From: Candidatus Altarchaeales archaeon WOR_SM1_86-2
Lineage (GTDB): Archaea; Altiarchaeota; Altiarchaeia; IMC4; MCBC01
DNA: 22,803 bases
Assembly (NCBI GenBank): GCA_001723855.1
Contig: MCBC01000068.1
Span: 1 to 22,803, forward strand
Reading direction: 5' to 3'
Below the pieces are notes generated by a model. That model was not told the DNA's origin and searched no databases. It saw only the letters and a program-made list of their open reading frames with translations. Positions 1-7,218 of this stretch are shown here, piece by piece (positions within the stretch are counted from its first letter, which is position 1; each line of letters opens with the position of its first letter). The position numbers and the translations under genes are program-made.

Positions 1-667
1 CGATGTTTCCTAAATCGCTTGCTTCCCCCTGTTTATACCCAACCTCTCTATGAATTTCCAAAGCATCCTCATGATATTTCAATGCTTTGTCAAGGTCTCC
101 TTTATCACTATAGATAAGACCGATGTTTCCTAAACATGCAGATACTCCATATTTATCTCCCGCTTCTTGAGAAAGGTTTAATCCTTCATTATAATATTCT
201 AAAGTTTTATCTAGGTCTCCGAGATTATGATACATTATCCCTAAATTAATCAGAGAGCGTAAATATCCTTCTCTATCCAAAATTTCTTTCTTTATCCCCA
301 TACTTTCTTCATAGAATTTAACTGCTTTGTTTCGGTCATTCATCTTTGAATATAGAACTCCAATGTTATTCGCTACTTCTGAGAGCATCTTTTTACTTCC
401 AAGTTTCTTAAACAAACCCTTAGATTTATTAAAACATTCTAGTGCCTTATCATATTTTCCGGTGTCCCCATAAAGAATTCCCAACTTATTCAGAATATGT
501 CCACTTAACTTATCCTCGTTGAGATTTTCAGATGCCTTTAAAGCTATCATATAAAATTTCTCAGATGCATCAAAATTTCCCTTCTTATAGTGACCCCATC
601 CTAAACTGGTTAATTTTTTGATGGTTTCTTCATCAAAAGCCTCTTTTGGAATTTCAATATTAGACAT
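1..667 (-). CDS. TPR-repeat protein, 3' end beyond window
   Basis: An open frame runs on the minus strand from the ATG at 667 to the window edge (222 codons, no stop), so the C-terminus is missing. After about 15 N-terminal residues (MSNIEIPKEAF...) it consists of tetratricopeptide repeats with a period of about 40 residues, each with a pattern like LGxIYxxxGDxDKALxYxxxAL. The 120-base period is visible in the DNA: CGATGTTTCCTAAA occurs at 1 and again at 121. Forty-residue TPRs are typical of kinesin-light-chain or Rapsyn-like scaffolds that bind other proteins; no enzymatic domain is seen. Its start overlaps the stop of the upstream zinc-ribbon gene by 8 bases, so it is the third gene of a translationally coupled operon starting at 1663. 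The binding partner is unknown, perhaps one of the two upstream products. Confidence 0.85.
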   Translation of the reverse strand, partial: MSNIEIPKEAFDEETIKKLTSLGWGHYKKGNFDASEKFYMIALKASENLNEDKLSGHILNKLGILYGDTGKYDKALECFNKSKGLFKKLGSKKMLSEVANNIGVLYSKMNDRNKAVKFYEESMGIKKEILDREGYLRSLINLGIMYHNLGDLDKTLEYYNEGLNLSQEAGDKYGVSACLGNIGLIYSDKGDLDKALKYHEDALEIHREVGYKQGEASDLGNI

Positions 668-1217
668 CTTTTGTTTTTATTGAAAATTTTTGATCTGGAC
701 CATTAAATTCCGCAATCCATAGGTTCATAAGTTCAAATCCAAAAACATTTGGTGTTCCCTCTTTAAGACATTCTTGGCAATCTATAAACCTTTTTGTTCC
801 AGACTTAGTGATTATTAACTTCCCTTTTGGTGTTTCATCATAAATCATTTTTTTAAATCTACATCCTGCACAGAATAGGAATGCTTTAATATCTTTTTTT
901 GGTTTAATATCCCTTGAACTTCCTGATATTTTTGTAACCAAACACTCAAAGTTTCTAACCACCGCGCTTCTACCATCAAAAGCACCCATCGATTCTTTTT
1001 CTATTGGACTAATACCCATCTCTTCAAGCATTCTTTCAAGGAATTCGCAACTCTTAATCAGATATCTGCCCATCGGGGAAACAAAACCAGTATCCGGCCT
1101 AAAACGATAAGTAAATGGTTTATTATGTCCGCCAACCTTAAAACTAATATCTAAATAAGGTCTCTTAATATTTTTTCCTAGAGGCCATATTATTTCGTAT
1201 TTATTTTCAATCCTCAT
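660..1217 (-). CDS. DTG-motif protein with zinc ribbon; possible retropepsin-like aspartic protease
   Basis: About 185 residues from the ATG at 1217; a TTG at 1232 would add five residues and overlap the upstream stop. The N-terminal half has a beta-strand-like pattern with FRPDTGF (DTG at about 42-44), followed about 35 residues later by GAFDGRSAVVRNF and a hydrophobic strand. DTG, a helix ending in a G, then a second glycine-rich strand pair is the layout of single-domain retropepsin-like (clan AA) aspartic proteases. The C-terminal half holds two CxxC pairs (about 116/119 and 147/150), a likely zinc ribbon. Seen: the motifs. Known: DTG is the catalytic loop of aspartic proteases. Inferred: protease function; the match is weak outside the motif. 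Flanked by a DUF5678-like gene and a TPR gene in one operon. No signal peptide, so probably cytoplasmic. Confidence 0.6.
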   Translation of the reverse strand: MRIENKYEIIWPLGKNIKRPYLDISFKVGGHNKPFTYRFRPDTGFVSPMGRYLIKSCEFLERMLEEMGISPIEKESMGAFDGRSAVVRNFECLVTKISGSSRDIKPKKDIKAFLFCAGCRFKKMIYDETPKGKLIITKSGTKRFIDCQECLKEGTPNVFGFELMNLWIAEFNGPDQKFSIKTKDV

Positions 1218-1222
1218 TTTTA

Positions 1223-1663
1223 TTAGAACCAATTTTCAGTTGGACAGTATATGAATACATCTTTTTCCAACCCTTTTTTTCTTATTTTACTCATTAGATC
1301 CCACTCGGACTTTGAAGATTCGATAATATCCCCTTTTGATATAGAGATAGCATAATATTTGCTAGGGTCTTCTTCCATCCTTTTTGAGAGTTTTTCGATT
1401 AGTTGTGTATTCCTCTCATGAATTTGAGATATGTCTTTTGGTTCTTTTTCAGATGGTCTCTTTTGTGATTGTAATTCTAGTTTTATACCTTTTAAAAGTC
1501 CAATAATCTCATCACCTTGAGGTACTGTCATTGGGTGCGTCTCTCCAGCTATCATGCATAGGTTTTTTCCAAGTTTCGATTTTGGTTCTTTGATTTCAGT
1601 TTTCTCGGCTTCCCACTCATATCGTCCGACCTCTGCACCACCTTTTGATCTTTCAGGCTCCAT
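1223..1663 (-). CDS. Hypothetical protein with DUF5678-like C-terminus
   Basis: 146 residues from the ATG at 1663. The first 60 or so residues are charged and probably disordered; a short coiled-coil-like stretch follows (RNTQLIEKLSKRMEEDP). The last 45 residues (YYAISISKGDIIESSKSEWD, then KKGLEKDVFIYCP) follow the pattern of the small DUF5678 domain: a strand ending in a gly/asp turn, a helix, then a strand ending in P. That family has no established biochemical function. It is the first gene of the three-gene operon, with a TATA-like element (TTTTTATAAAT on the minus strand, near 1693-1704) upstream. The stop at 1223 lies 5 bases before the ATG of the next gene. The domain assignment rests on eye comparison only. 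Confidence 0.6.
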   Translation of the reverse strand: MEPERSKGGAEVGRYEWEAEKTEIKEPKSKLGKNLCMIAGETHPMTVPQGDEIIGLLKGIKLELQSQKRPSEKEPKDISQIHERNTQLIEKLSKRMEEDPSKYYAISISKGDIIESSKSEWDLMSKIRKKGLEKDVFIYCPTENWF

Positions 1664-1691
1664 TTCAATTTTTTATTCTTTATTTATCCTT

Positions 1692-1706
1692 TAGATTTAT
1701 AAAAAT
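1692..1706 (-). promoter_or_regulatory. TATA-like promoter of the DUF5678/DTG/TPR operon
   Basis: Minus-strand reading gives TTTTTATAAATC about 30-40 bases before the ATG at 1663, the spacing expected for an archaeal TATA box with a very short leader. It lies between the purP stop (1713) and the operon start. Assigned by eye from AT composition and spacing. Confidence 0.35.
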
Positions 1707-1712
1707 AAAAGT

Positions 1713-3164
1713 TCAAGTCACCACATCCTTAATCCTGTCTTCATCAACCGCTTTTTTAACCTCCATCGCTATCCTTTCGCCGACACTCAAACTTTCCCCG
1801 TAAAGATAGCCGGAATATGGTGTAAACGCCGTTCCGGGAGAGCCCTGGACCCTCATGCTTATGTCAAAACAAACAAATCTCTCTTTCGGGGGACCGGGAG
1901 TTAAAGCACACTGCAGTGCGAACGGTCCGATGATTCCGGGAGGATACTCCTGCTTTGCAACTTTAACGAATTTCTCGCCTAATTCAAATACCTGTTCAAG
2001 CAGCGATTCCTTAACCGTGCAGGCGATATGCCCCGCTTCAATTGCCTGGATTCCCCTGTACTTTAACAATTCACTTTGCTGTGGCGCAGGCAGCCGCAAA
2101 ATTCCATCAAGATTTGTCTGTCTTCTTGTGTCTGTTCCAAGAAGTTCAAGCTCGTCATTGACTGCGGAATAGAAAAAATTTAGATTAAATTGGGTCCCGT
2201 CAATGAATTCTTCGATTACTGCTTCCTTTAGTGCTTCAGGAGTTATTTTTCCTTGTTTGTAGATATTTAGTTTACCGTTCTCCTTTTTTAAAATATACTC
2301 ATCGTTTTTTTCACCACCGATTTCTAGGATTACTTTGTCTTCTTTCTCGTTAAGCTTAAATCTAAGCGAGTTTTCCCCATTTGTAACAGTTATGGTTTTA
2401 CCATTATCGCTTTTCTTGATTTCTGCATTTTTCACCAGATATATTTTTCGGTCACCTCGTAGATGTTTTAGGAGTTGCTTGCTATCATTTCCAGGAATAT
2501 TCTCCCAACTAAACACATACTCTTGTTTTATCATTTCTTCCGATTTACGATCATATTCTGATGCAGATGATGCAAAAAAGAATGCTCTTTCATAGGGTCT
2601 TTGTGCTTCTGCAACTTTGACAATAACCAATCGGTCAATTCCAGTAGGGCTTAAGTAATATTCCGGTTCTAAACCCTTAATAAATCTAGTCCCAGTTTTT
2701 TGAAGTTCGTAGGTTTTAGGATACGGAATCCCTCCTTTTTCCATTAAATCATACTGGTTGTTTTCAACATACCTTTCCTCTGCCCTCAGCATAGTCCGTG
2801 AGCCAAAAAGCGGGATCTTGAATTCATTCTCTATCTTTTCAAAGCCGACATATACCTCAAAAGAGCGGTGCGGCAGGAAGATGGTGTTTTTGCTCTGCAT
2901 ATCTTCAATAACCTCGGGGTTTGTGATTTCAGAGAATTTATCCAGCAAAATCACTTCATCGACAACCCCCTTTCCTTCTCTTGATTTATAATATTTTGCA
3001 TAGGTTTTATCCCTTCCCTTCTGGCAGACAACAAGGGTTTTGAAACCAAATTTCTTAGCCCCCCTCGATATATCCAGGGCAGAATGCGAACCCAGCACCC
3101 CGACGGTTATCCCATCCAGGTCATAATTTTTCAGAATCCCGAATATTTCATCTCTTTCAATCAT
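1713..3164 (-). CDS. purP: PurP-family formate-dependent AICAR ligase with an inserted beta-rich segment
   Basis: PurP-family ATP-grasp enzyme. PurP makes FAICAR from AICAR, formate and ATP in archaeal purine synthesis. Family signatures in order: VGVLGSHSALDISRGAKKFG (about 21-40), FLPHRSF (97-103), IPLFGSR, GGIPYPK, the ATP-binding strand VIVKVAEAQRPYERAFFFAS (180-199), then IEEFIDGTQFNLNFFYS, ELLGTDTRRQTNLDG, PPGIIGPFALQ and a C-terminal SVGERIAMEVK. The 483 residues exceed the usual 360 or so. About 90 extra residues (216-306) sit between the ATP-binding strand and the IEEF strand, and a smaller insertion of about 20 lies near 154-175. The long insert is beta-rich, polar and encoded by AT-richer DNA (about 2250-2520). 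The sequence resembles the subgroup with VKxPEAxR rather than the GGRGY loop, so it could be a paralogue with another substrate. Start ATG at 3164. Confidence 0.88.
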   Translation of the reverse strand: MIERDEIFGILKNYDLDGITVGVLGSHSALDISRGAKKFGFKTLVVCQKGRDKTYAKYYKSREGKGVVDEVILLDKFSEITNPEVIEDMQSKNTIFLPHRSFEVYVGFEKIENEFKIPLFGSRTMLRAEERYVENNQYDLMEKGGIPYPKTYELQKTGTRFIKGLEPEYYLSPTGIDRLVIVKVAEAQRPYERAFFFASSASEYDRKSEEMIKQEYVFSWENIPGNDSKQLLKHLRGDRKIYLVKNAEIKKSDNGKTITVTNGENSLRFKLNEKEDKVILEIGGEKNDEYILKKENGKLNIYKQGKITPEALKEAVIEEFIDGTQFNLNFFYSAVNDELELLGTDTRRQTNLDGILRLPAPQQSELLKYRGIQAIEAGHIACTVKESLLEQVFELGEKFVKVAKQEYPPGIIGPFALQCALTPGPPKERFVCFDISMRVQGSPGTAFTPYSGYLYGESLSVGERIAMEVKKAVDEDRIKDVVT

Positions 3165-3214
3165 TTTTTCTTACTCTAATTTTTTAGAATAATAAGAAGA
3201 AAATAATAATAAAA
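3165..3214. promoter_or_regulatory. Divergent purP/ribK promoter region
   Basis: This 50-base spacer separates the divergent purP and ribK starts and is almost pure A/T (TTTTTAGAATAATAAG, AATAATAATAAAA). Both promoters must lie here or overlap the opposite gene, so transcripts are probably leaderless or nearly so. No palindromic operator is visible. Confidence 0.4.
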
Positions 3215-3586
3215 TTGGGCGTTAAAATTAAGGGGGTTGTAATCCCGGGATTTAACAGGGGCGCGGGGTATGTAAGGGCATACAGGGATAAATTCAAGGA
3301 TAAACTCGGGTTTGAGCCCTTTGAGGGGACGCTGAATATTAAACTGGAGGAGGGTGACATGGAGAAGGTTAAGCAGAAAATCTCCGTAAATATCGGGGGT
3401 TTTGAGAGGGACGGCAGGGAATTCGGGGGGGTGGGATGCGTTCCCGTGAGAGTTGAGGGGATTGACTGCTGCGCGATTTTGCCAGAGAAAAGCAGGCACA
3501 AGGATGTCGTGGAAATAATCCACCCGTTCAATCTGTCCGAGAAACTGGGTTTAAGAAACGGGGACATGGTTGAGATTAATCTATAA
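3215..3586 (+). CDS. ribK: CTP-dependent riboflavin kinase (DUF120 family)
   Basis: 123 residues. Archaeal riboflavin kinase converts riboflavin to FMN using CTP rather than ATP. Signatures: IKGVVIPGFNRGAGYVRAY (nucleotide-binding glycine loop, about 4-22), KLGFEPFEGTLNIKL (about 31-44; PxxGTLN is the most conserved motif of the family), VPVRVEGIDCCAILPEKSRH (about 77-96) and the C-terminal LRNGDMVEI. The length fits stand-alone RibK without the N-terminal winged-helix domain some archaeal versions carry. The start is a TTG at 3215, the only usable start upstream of the conserved glycine loop; there is no ATG or GTG before it. Divergent from purP; both are nucleotide/cofactor genes. Confident in family. 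Confidence 0.88.
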   Translation: MGVKIKGVVIPGFNRGAGYVRAYRDKFKDKLGFEPFEGTLNIKLEEGDMEKVKQKISVNIGGFERDGREFGGVGCVPVRVEGIDCCAILPEKSRHKDVVEIIHPFNLSEKLGLRNGDMVEINL

Positions 3587-3668
3587 TAATCCTGTCCTGC
3601 CATATTGCGAAAATTCGCGAAAAACTTTTTGTTAGAAATCACAAAAAATGAACTGAATATTACCGGAG

Positions 3669-3743
3669 TGCATAATTATGCATGGAGTGCATATTATCAT
3701 CGGGTATAATTCGAGGGATTTTATATCTCAAATGCATAATTAT
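3669..3743 (+). promoter_or_regulatory. Repeated TGCATAATTAT motifs upstream of the Cys-tailed small gene
   Basis: TGCATAATTATGCA is a perfect 14-base palindrome at 3669-3682. A variant TGCATATTAT lies at 3688-3697, and TGCATAATTAT recurs at 3733-3743, 13 bases before the likely ATG at 3756. The repeated GGAGTGCATA and the spacing look like a set of operator half-sites around a promoter (TTTATATCTC at about 3719-3728 as TATA). No regulator is identified. Confidence 0.4.
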
Positions 3744-3755
3744 ATAATTAAAAAA

Positions 3756-3998
3756 ATGAAAAAAAAATTGACGGATGAGGAAAGGAAGATTGCCGAAGAA
3801 CTGCTCAAGGATATCAAGGGTGAAATCCAGGGCAGCATCGATGATGAATCAGTAGGGAAGGTTGTAAAAAAGATTGTCAAATTATCCCAGGAGGGATTAA
3901 AAGAGGAAGAGATTATCGATGAAGTAAAGGCAGATATTAAACCCATCATATATGAGACGTGTACAGAAAAACTTGACAGGTATTGTGGAGCATGCTAA
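3756..3998 (+). CDS. Small helical protein with Cys-rich C-terminal tail; candidate peptide precursor
   Basis: About 80 residues from the ATG at 3756; an upstream ATG at 3678 would add 26 residues, but those are encoded by the palindromic promoter-like repeats, so I reject that start. The protein is highly charged and helical (LTDEERKIAEELLKDIKGE, then KVVKKIVKLSQEGLKEEEII). It ends in YETCTEKLDRYCGAC, with three cysteines in the last 12 residues and none before. No family is recognised. It lies 160 bases upstream of, and in the same direction as, a B12-binding radical SAM/SPASM enzyme, whose class often modifies short peptides. Leader-like helices plus a short Cys-rich core and this neighbour suggest a ribosomally made precursor peptide; that is inference. 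Alternatively the tail may bind metal. Confidence 0.6.
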   Translation: MKKKLTDEERKIAEELLKDIKGEIQGSIDDESVGKVVKKIVKLSQEGLKEEEIIDEVKADIKPIIYETCTEKLDRYCGAC

Positions 3999-4158
3999 GG
4001 ATAATCGACGGGTTCCTGAAGACCGGCTTTGAATAAGTTCAAATAATGCGGCTGTAAAAACACCCGGGCAGAGTTTCTAAAAACACGGTGAAATCAAAAA
4101 GGAAAATCCGAATTAACCCGAAATTAGAACTTCAACTGTTCGCTTGAGATGAAATAAA

Positions 4159-6375
4159 ATGAAAACACGTGATATGGTGGATGTTGCATTTATGTTTCCT
4201 CCGGGGGGTAGAATCGACTCTTTCCGGCATCACCTTGGAATGGCTTACATTCAAGCTTTTCTGGCCAAATACGGATATAATTCAAAGCAGGTTATACCTC
4301 TTCCGGGAAGCACATTGAAAGAATGCGCTGAGCACCTTATAGCCACAGACGCACAAATAATCGGATTTTCCTGCTATGACACCAATCTTTATTTGATTCG
4401 CTCTCTTGCATCCCATATCAAGCGAAAAATGCCTTCTGCGATCATAGTAGCTGGCGGACCCACCGCTACATTTTCGGGTGAAACCATTCTAACCCACATC
4501 CCCGAAATTGATATTGTTGTGCGCTTTGAAGGTGAAATAACGACATTGGAAATCGTCTCCCACATTCTTAAGGGAACACCCGACTGCCTTGATGATATTA
4601 AAGGCATCAGTTTCAGGCATAACGGATCGATCGTTAGAACGCCTGATCGCGCCATTTTTTCCTCGGGTGAGGGTAAAGAAAGAGAACTGGACGATTTGCC
4701 GTCTCCATACCTGGAAGGTATCCTTGACGGGACAGAAGATGCGGGGATATTAACTGCCAGAGGATGCACGCATAATTGCACTTACTGCAATTTTGCTGCA
4801 ATGTCACGACATACTATCCGCTTTCACTCCGTTGATAGAGTTATCAATGAATTAAAGGTTATACAGTCTGCACTGGGAACCAAAACAGGATGTCCCTCTA
4901 TGATTCGCATTCCCGTTCATGATGATGCGTTTACCATCAATACGCGGCGGGCAAAAGAAATATGCAAATGGATTATCAAAGAAGGACTCGGGCTGAATCT
5001 GTACTGTATGTGCCGTGCTGATAACCTTGACGAAGAACTTATCTCACTCCTTAAACAGGCTGGTTTCGTAGATATCACCTTTGGCCTGGAGAGCGCTGTC
5101 CCCGAGGTTCTCCGCAACATCAAAAAGGTCTGTAGCATCCCCCCTGAACCTGAAAATGACGATTATGCTCCCGAAAGGCGATTCCTGTCGAAAGTCAGGG
5201 AAGGGGTCGCTCTGGCAAAGAAGTACAATATGGAGACTGCTGTCAGCATCATTCTTGGACTCCCTGGTGAAACCCCCGATCAAGGGTTGAAAACAATCGA
5301 ATTTGTTAGGAAGTTGAATGTTGACTATTACGCCCACAATTTCCTTGGAGCATATCCCGGCACAGAGGTTTTTGATAAAGCAAGTGATTATGGCATCAAT
5401 GTAAAATTTTCGGATTCTTTTTTGCGGTACAATACCACCCATGCTTACCCTGCCCCAAGTATCCCGTACCTGCGAAACTCATCAATCTATGTGGAAGGTC
5501 AAAAGGTGGCGCAAACCCTCTTGCAAATCTTTGCGGGAGGTAAAACTTTAAAGTCAACACCTGGAGGGGGTATTACCTCGGTCGTTGTTAAGATAAATAA
5601 TTCTGCCGAATTAAGCAATATCTTTAAATGGTTGTCTCATATTCTTGCTGTAAACGGCAATGTCTTCGTGTTCGTGAATGAGAATACAAGCCATGATGAA
5701 TTAACTAAAATAATACGCACAAGTTATGCTGCTTTCCTGCCTACGGAAAGGCGCTACATTTTGGGGGTGTTATCAGATGAAAATGCAGAAGTAATTTATA
5801 AAATGCCTGAAAGAAAAGTTATCAGGTGGAAGTTCCAGTTCCCGTTGGTCCAATTCACTAAATACCCCGATTTCGCAGACAAAACAGGACGAACCGATAC
5901 TGAAAATTTTCCCGTTTTTTACCTAAAAGAAAAAAGGGATGTAAATGTTCTCGCTGCTGTGTCAGAAATCTCAGCCCGGGAGGCTGGGCATGACGAAGAT
6001 GCTTCAGGTTTCTGGCTTAACGGAGTTTTCCTTGACGGGTGCAGGTGGAGCAGGTCTGTTTGCCCTGCACTGGAATTGAGACAGTTTATTATTGCTGAAT
6101 CGGGTGAGATTCAGCCGTGTATGACAGGGCAGACTCTGGGGGGGGGTGGCGATAATATTCAGGACACAAGGAAACGCGCACAAGACCTCTATAATAAGTT
6201 GCGCATGGACAGGGGGTGCGATGAGTGCCCTGTCGATTCCCGGTGTGCAAAGTGCCTCTTCCCAGACCCCATCAGCCCGCAAGAGTACTGTGGGATACAG
6301 CGAAGTTCCCCTGATATAGCGGGAATTGTAATCGGTTCCAAACTAGCAAATACCGTTCGTACTCTTAACGAGTGA
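4159..6375 (+). CDS. B12-binding domain radical SAM enzyme with SPASM domain
   Basis: 738 residues. N-terminal cobalamin-binding-like Rossmann domain (about 1-150: HHLGMAYIQAFLAKYGY, IIGFSCYDTN, IIVAGGPTATF), without a visible DxHxxG motif. Radical SAM core from about 195 with CTHNCTYC (C203, C207, C210) for the 4Fe-4S cluster, then ITFGLES and ILGLPGET. The region about 440-620 matches nothing I know. The C-terminus has the SPASM cysteine pattern: C635-x13-G-x4-C654, then C687-x2-C690-x5-C696-x2-C699-x11-C711, likely holding auxiliary clusters. SPASM enzymes are best known for maturing peptides (subtilosin, PQQ, mycofactocin) and sulfatases; substrate unknown here. Arginine codons are often CGN whereas neighbouring core genes favour AGA/AGG, which hints at transfer. 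The start ATG follows GATGAAATAAA with no strong Shine-Dalgarno. Convergent with the map operon. Confidence 0.88.
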   Translation: MKTRDMVDVAFMFPPGGRIDSFRHHLGMAYIQAFLAKYGYNSKQVIPLPGSTLKECAEHLIATDAQIIGFSCYDTNLYLIRSLASHIKRKMPSAIIVAGGPTATFSGETILTHIPEIDIVVRFEGEITTLEIVSHILKGTPDCLDDIKGISFRHNGSIVRTPDRAIFSSGEGKERELDDLPSPYLEGILDGTEDAGILTARGCTHNCTYCNFAAMSRHTIRFHSVDRVINELKVIQSALGTKTGCPSMIRIPVHDDAFTINTRRAKEICKWIIKEGLGLNLYCMCRADNLDEELISLLKQAGFVDITFGLESAVPEVLRNIKKVCSIPPEPENDDYAPERRFLSKVREGVALAKKYNMETAVSIILGLPGETPDQGLKTIEFVRKLNVDYYAHNFLGAYPGTEVFDKASDYGINVKFSDSFLRYNTTHAYPAPSIPYLRNSSIYVEGQKVAQTLLQIFAGGKTLKSTPGGGITSVVVKINNSAELSNIFKWLSHILAVNGNVFVFVNENTSHDELTKIIRTSYAAFLPTERRYILGVLSDENAEVIYKMPERKVIRWKFQFPLVQFTKYPDFADKTGRTDTENFPVFYLKEKRDVNVLAAVSEISAREAGHDEDASGFWLNGVFLDGCRWSRSVCPALELRQFIIAESGEIQPCMTGQTLGGGGDNIQDTRKRAQDLYNKLRMDRGCDECPVDSRCAKCLFPDPISPQEYCGIQRSSPDIAGIVIGSKLANTVRTLNE

Positions 6376-6391
6376 TGATTTATAGGTATGA

Positions 6392-6502
6392 TCAAGTAGT
6401 AACCTCGCACCCGTCCTCCGTAACGATCATTGTGTGCTCGAACTGGCTTACGACCCCGCCTTCTTTTTCATGGAGTACGGGATATTTGCGAAGTATTTCC
6501 TG
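6392..6502 (-). pseudogene. Displaced copy of the map 3' end
   Basis: Positions 6394-6502 match the last 109 bases of the intact map gene (7382-7490) at 103 of 109 positions with no gaps. Read on the minus strand the fragment keeps the frame: QEILRKYPVLHEKEGG, then the metal-ligand motif SQFEHT, ending GCEVTT. It has its own stop (TGA instead of the intact gene's TAG). It has no start or N-terminus and so cannot be a functional enzyme. Four residues differ from the intact gene, all conservative or near-conservative, suggesting either a diverged sister copy or the original 3' end pushed away by insertion of the nucleotidyltransferase cassette (6503-7381). Confidence 0.9.
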
Positions 6503-6513
6503 TTTTTCCGGAT

Positions 6514-7125
6514 TCATTCCCTACAGATTTTGTTTAATACCATAACGACATCCCCTAAATCTGTAATTTCGGGATCCTCAGATAATTCAATTATCCTCTG
6601 TCTCAGATCGCATAATTTATCTTCCAATTTAAACTGGTTTATTCTCTTTGAAAAATAATCAACATCAAGGTTCTTTGCCTGATGCATCAATATTGAGATG
6701 ATATCGATGTGATTGCTTTCTGTTTGGATTATTATAGATAATTTGCTCACCAATAAATCCTCCGCAGACATAAAATGAACACAAACTCCATCGATTTCTT
6801 CATCACTTCTGTGTTTCCATGAGTCATCATCAAAGTTAAAGCCATCAACGTCCATCCAAAAATCAACCTCATTTCCGCCAATAACGAAAACACTATATTG
6901 ACTTTCCAAGAACTCCCGATGCGTGATGCCTTCGGTAGATTTAAAATCATTTTTCTCTAAAATTTCAATAAAATTTTCAGGGATATTCTCTTTTTTAACA
7001 ACAACATCTATGTCAAATGTTGCTCTCGGCGTACCATACTTGGTGCTTGCTAACCCGCCAAAGATCAAGTATTTGATCCTATATTTGTCTAATAATTTTG
7101 CTAACTTCAATATTTCTCTTCTCAT
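6514..7125 (-). CDS. Nucleotidyltransferase-fold protein (AbiEii/MNT-like)
   Basis: 203 residues. The N-terminus carries the polymerase-beta-fold signature: YLIFGGLASTKYGTPRAT followed by the DID pair (G23-G24; D38 and D40), and a third carboxylate in NEVDFWMDV (D88). SAEDLLVSKL further on fits the helix typical of AbiEii/DUF6036-type nucleotidyltransferases. Such proteins transfer NMP to tRNA or protein targets and often act as toxins in two-gene systems; the actual target here is unknown. It follows a 60-residue ORF in the same direction and ends 12 bases from the displaced map fragment, so it is part of the cassette inserted behind map. The active-site residues look intact, so the gene is probably functional. 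AT-rich compared with map. Confidence 0.8.
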   Translation of the reverse strand: MRREILKLAKLLDKYRIKYLIFGGLASTKYGTPRATFDIDVVVKKENIPENFIEILEKNDFKSTEGITHREFLESQYSVFVIGGNEVDFWMDVDGFNFDDDSWKHRSDEEIDGVCVHFMSAEDLLVSKLSIIIQTESNHIDIISILMHQAKNLDVDYFSKRINQFKLEDKLCDLRQRIIELSEDPEITDLGDVVMVLNKICRE

Positions 7126-7142
7126 CTTAAATTTTTAATTTA

Positions 7143-7218
7143 TGAGTTAAAATATGTGAAATTGCAAAGCAATTTCAATACACAAAATTTGCTTTGCAAA
7201 TTTTGATTGTTTTGCTCA
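7143..7218 (-). repeat. Hairpin-chain repeat, copy A
   Basis: Two perfect hairpins with 3-base loops: GAAATTGC/GCAATTTC (7158-7165/7169-7176) and AAAATTTGC/GCAAATTTT (7184-7192/7196-7204), enclosed by TGAG/CTCA (7143-7146/7215-7218). On the minus strand the order AAAACAATC, hairpin, GTGTATTG, hairpin, ACATAT is the same as in copy C (18041-18100). The linkers are identical and the stems differ in a compensated way. The repeat overlaps the end of the small ORF 7175-7357. Confidence 0.8.

Noticed and set aside
67..70. RadA FETG in place of FxxA (RadA residues 67-70) as a defect
   Set aside because: Only one position differs and everything else in RadA is intact; small residues at that site may be tolerated, so it is noted in the gene entry only.
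2247..2519. Intein in purP
   Set aside because: No Cys/Ser at the start junction, no HN-Cys/Ser/Thr end, no splicing or homing motifs, and far shorter than a mini-intein.
3184..3642. Minus-strand frame opposite ribK, and its 3176-3523 neighbour
   Set aside because: Mirror frames of ribK; the products are low-complexity Ser/Pro/Leu-rich without a recognisable domain, while the plus frame is a clear RibK.
3678..3755. Upstream ATG extending the Cys-tailed protein by 26 residues
   Set aside because: The extension would be encoded by the palindromic promoter-like repeats and the TATA-like stretch; the ATG at 3756 fits better.
3992..4036. 14-codon ORF overlapping the end of the Cys-tailed gene (MLRIIDGFLKTGFE)
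   Set aside because: Too short to support; no ribosome-binding site of its own and no recognisable features, though a tiny peptide cannot be excluded.
5044..5442. Minus-strand ORF inside the radical SAM gene
   Set aside because: Lies fully inside conserved radical SAM coding sequence; the encoded product has no domain character.
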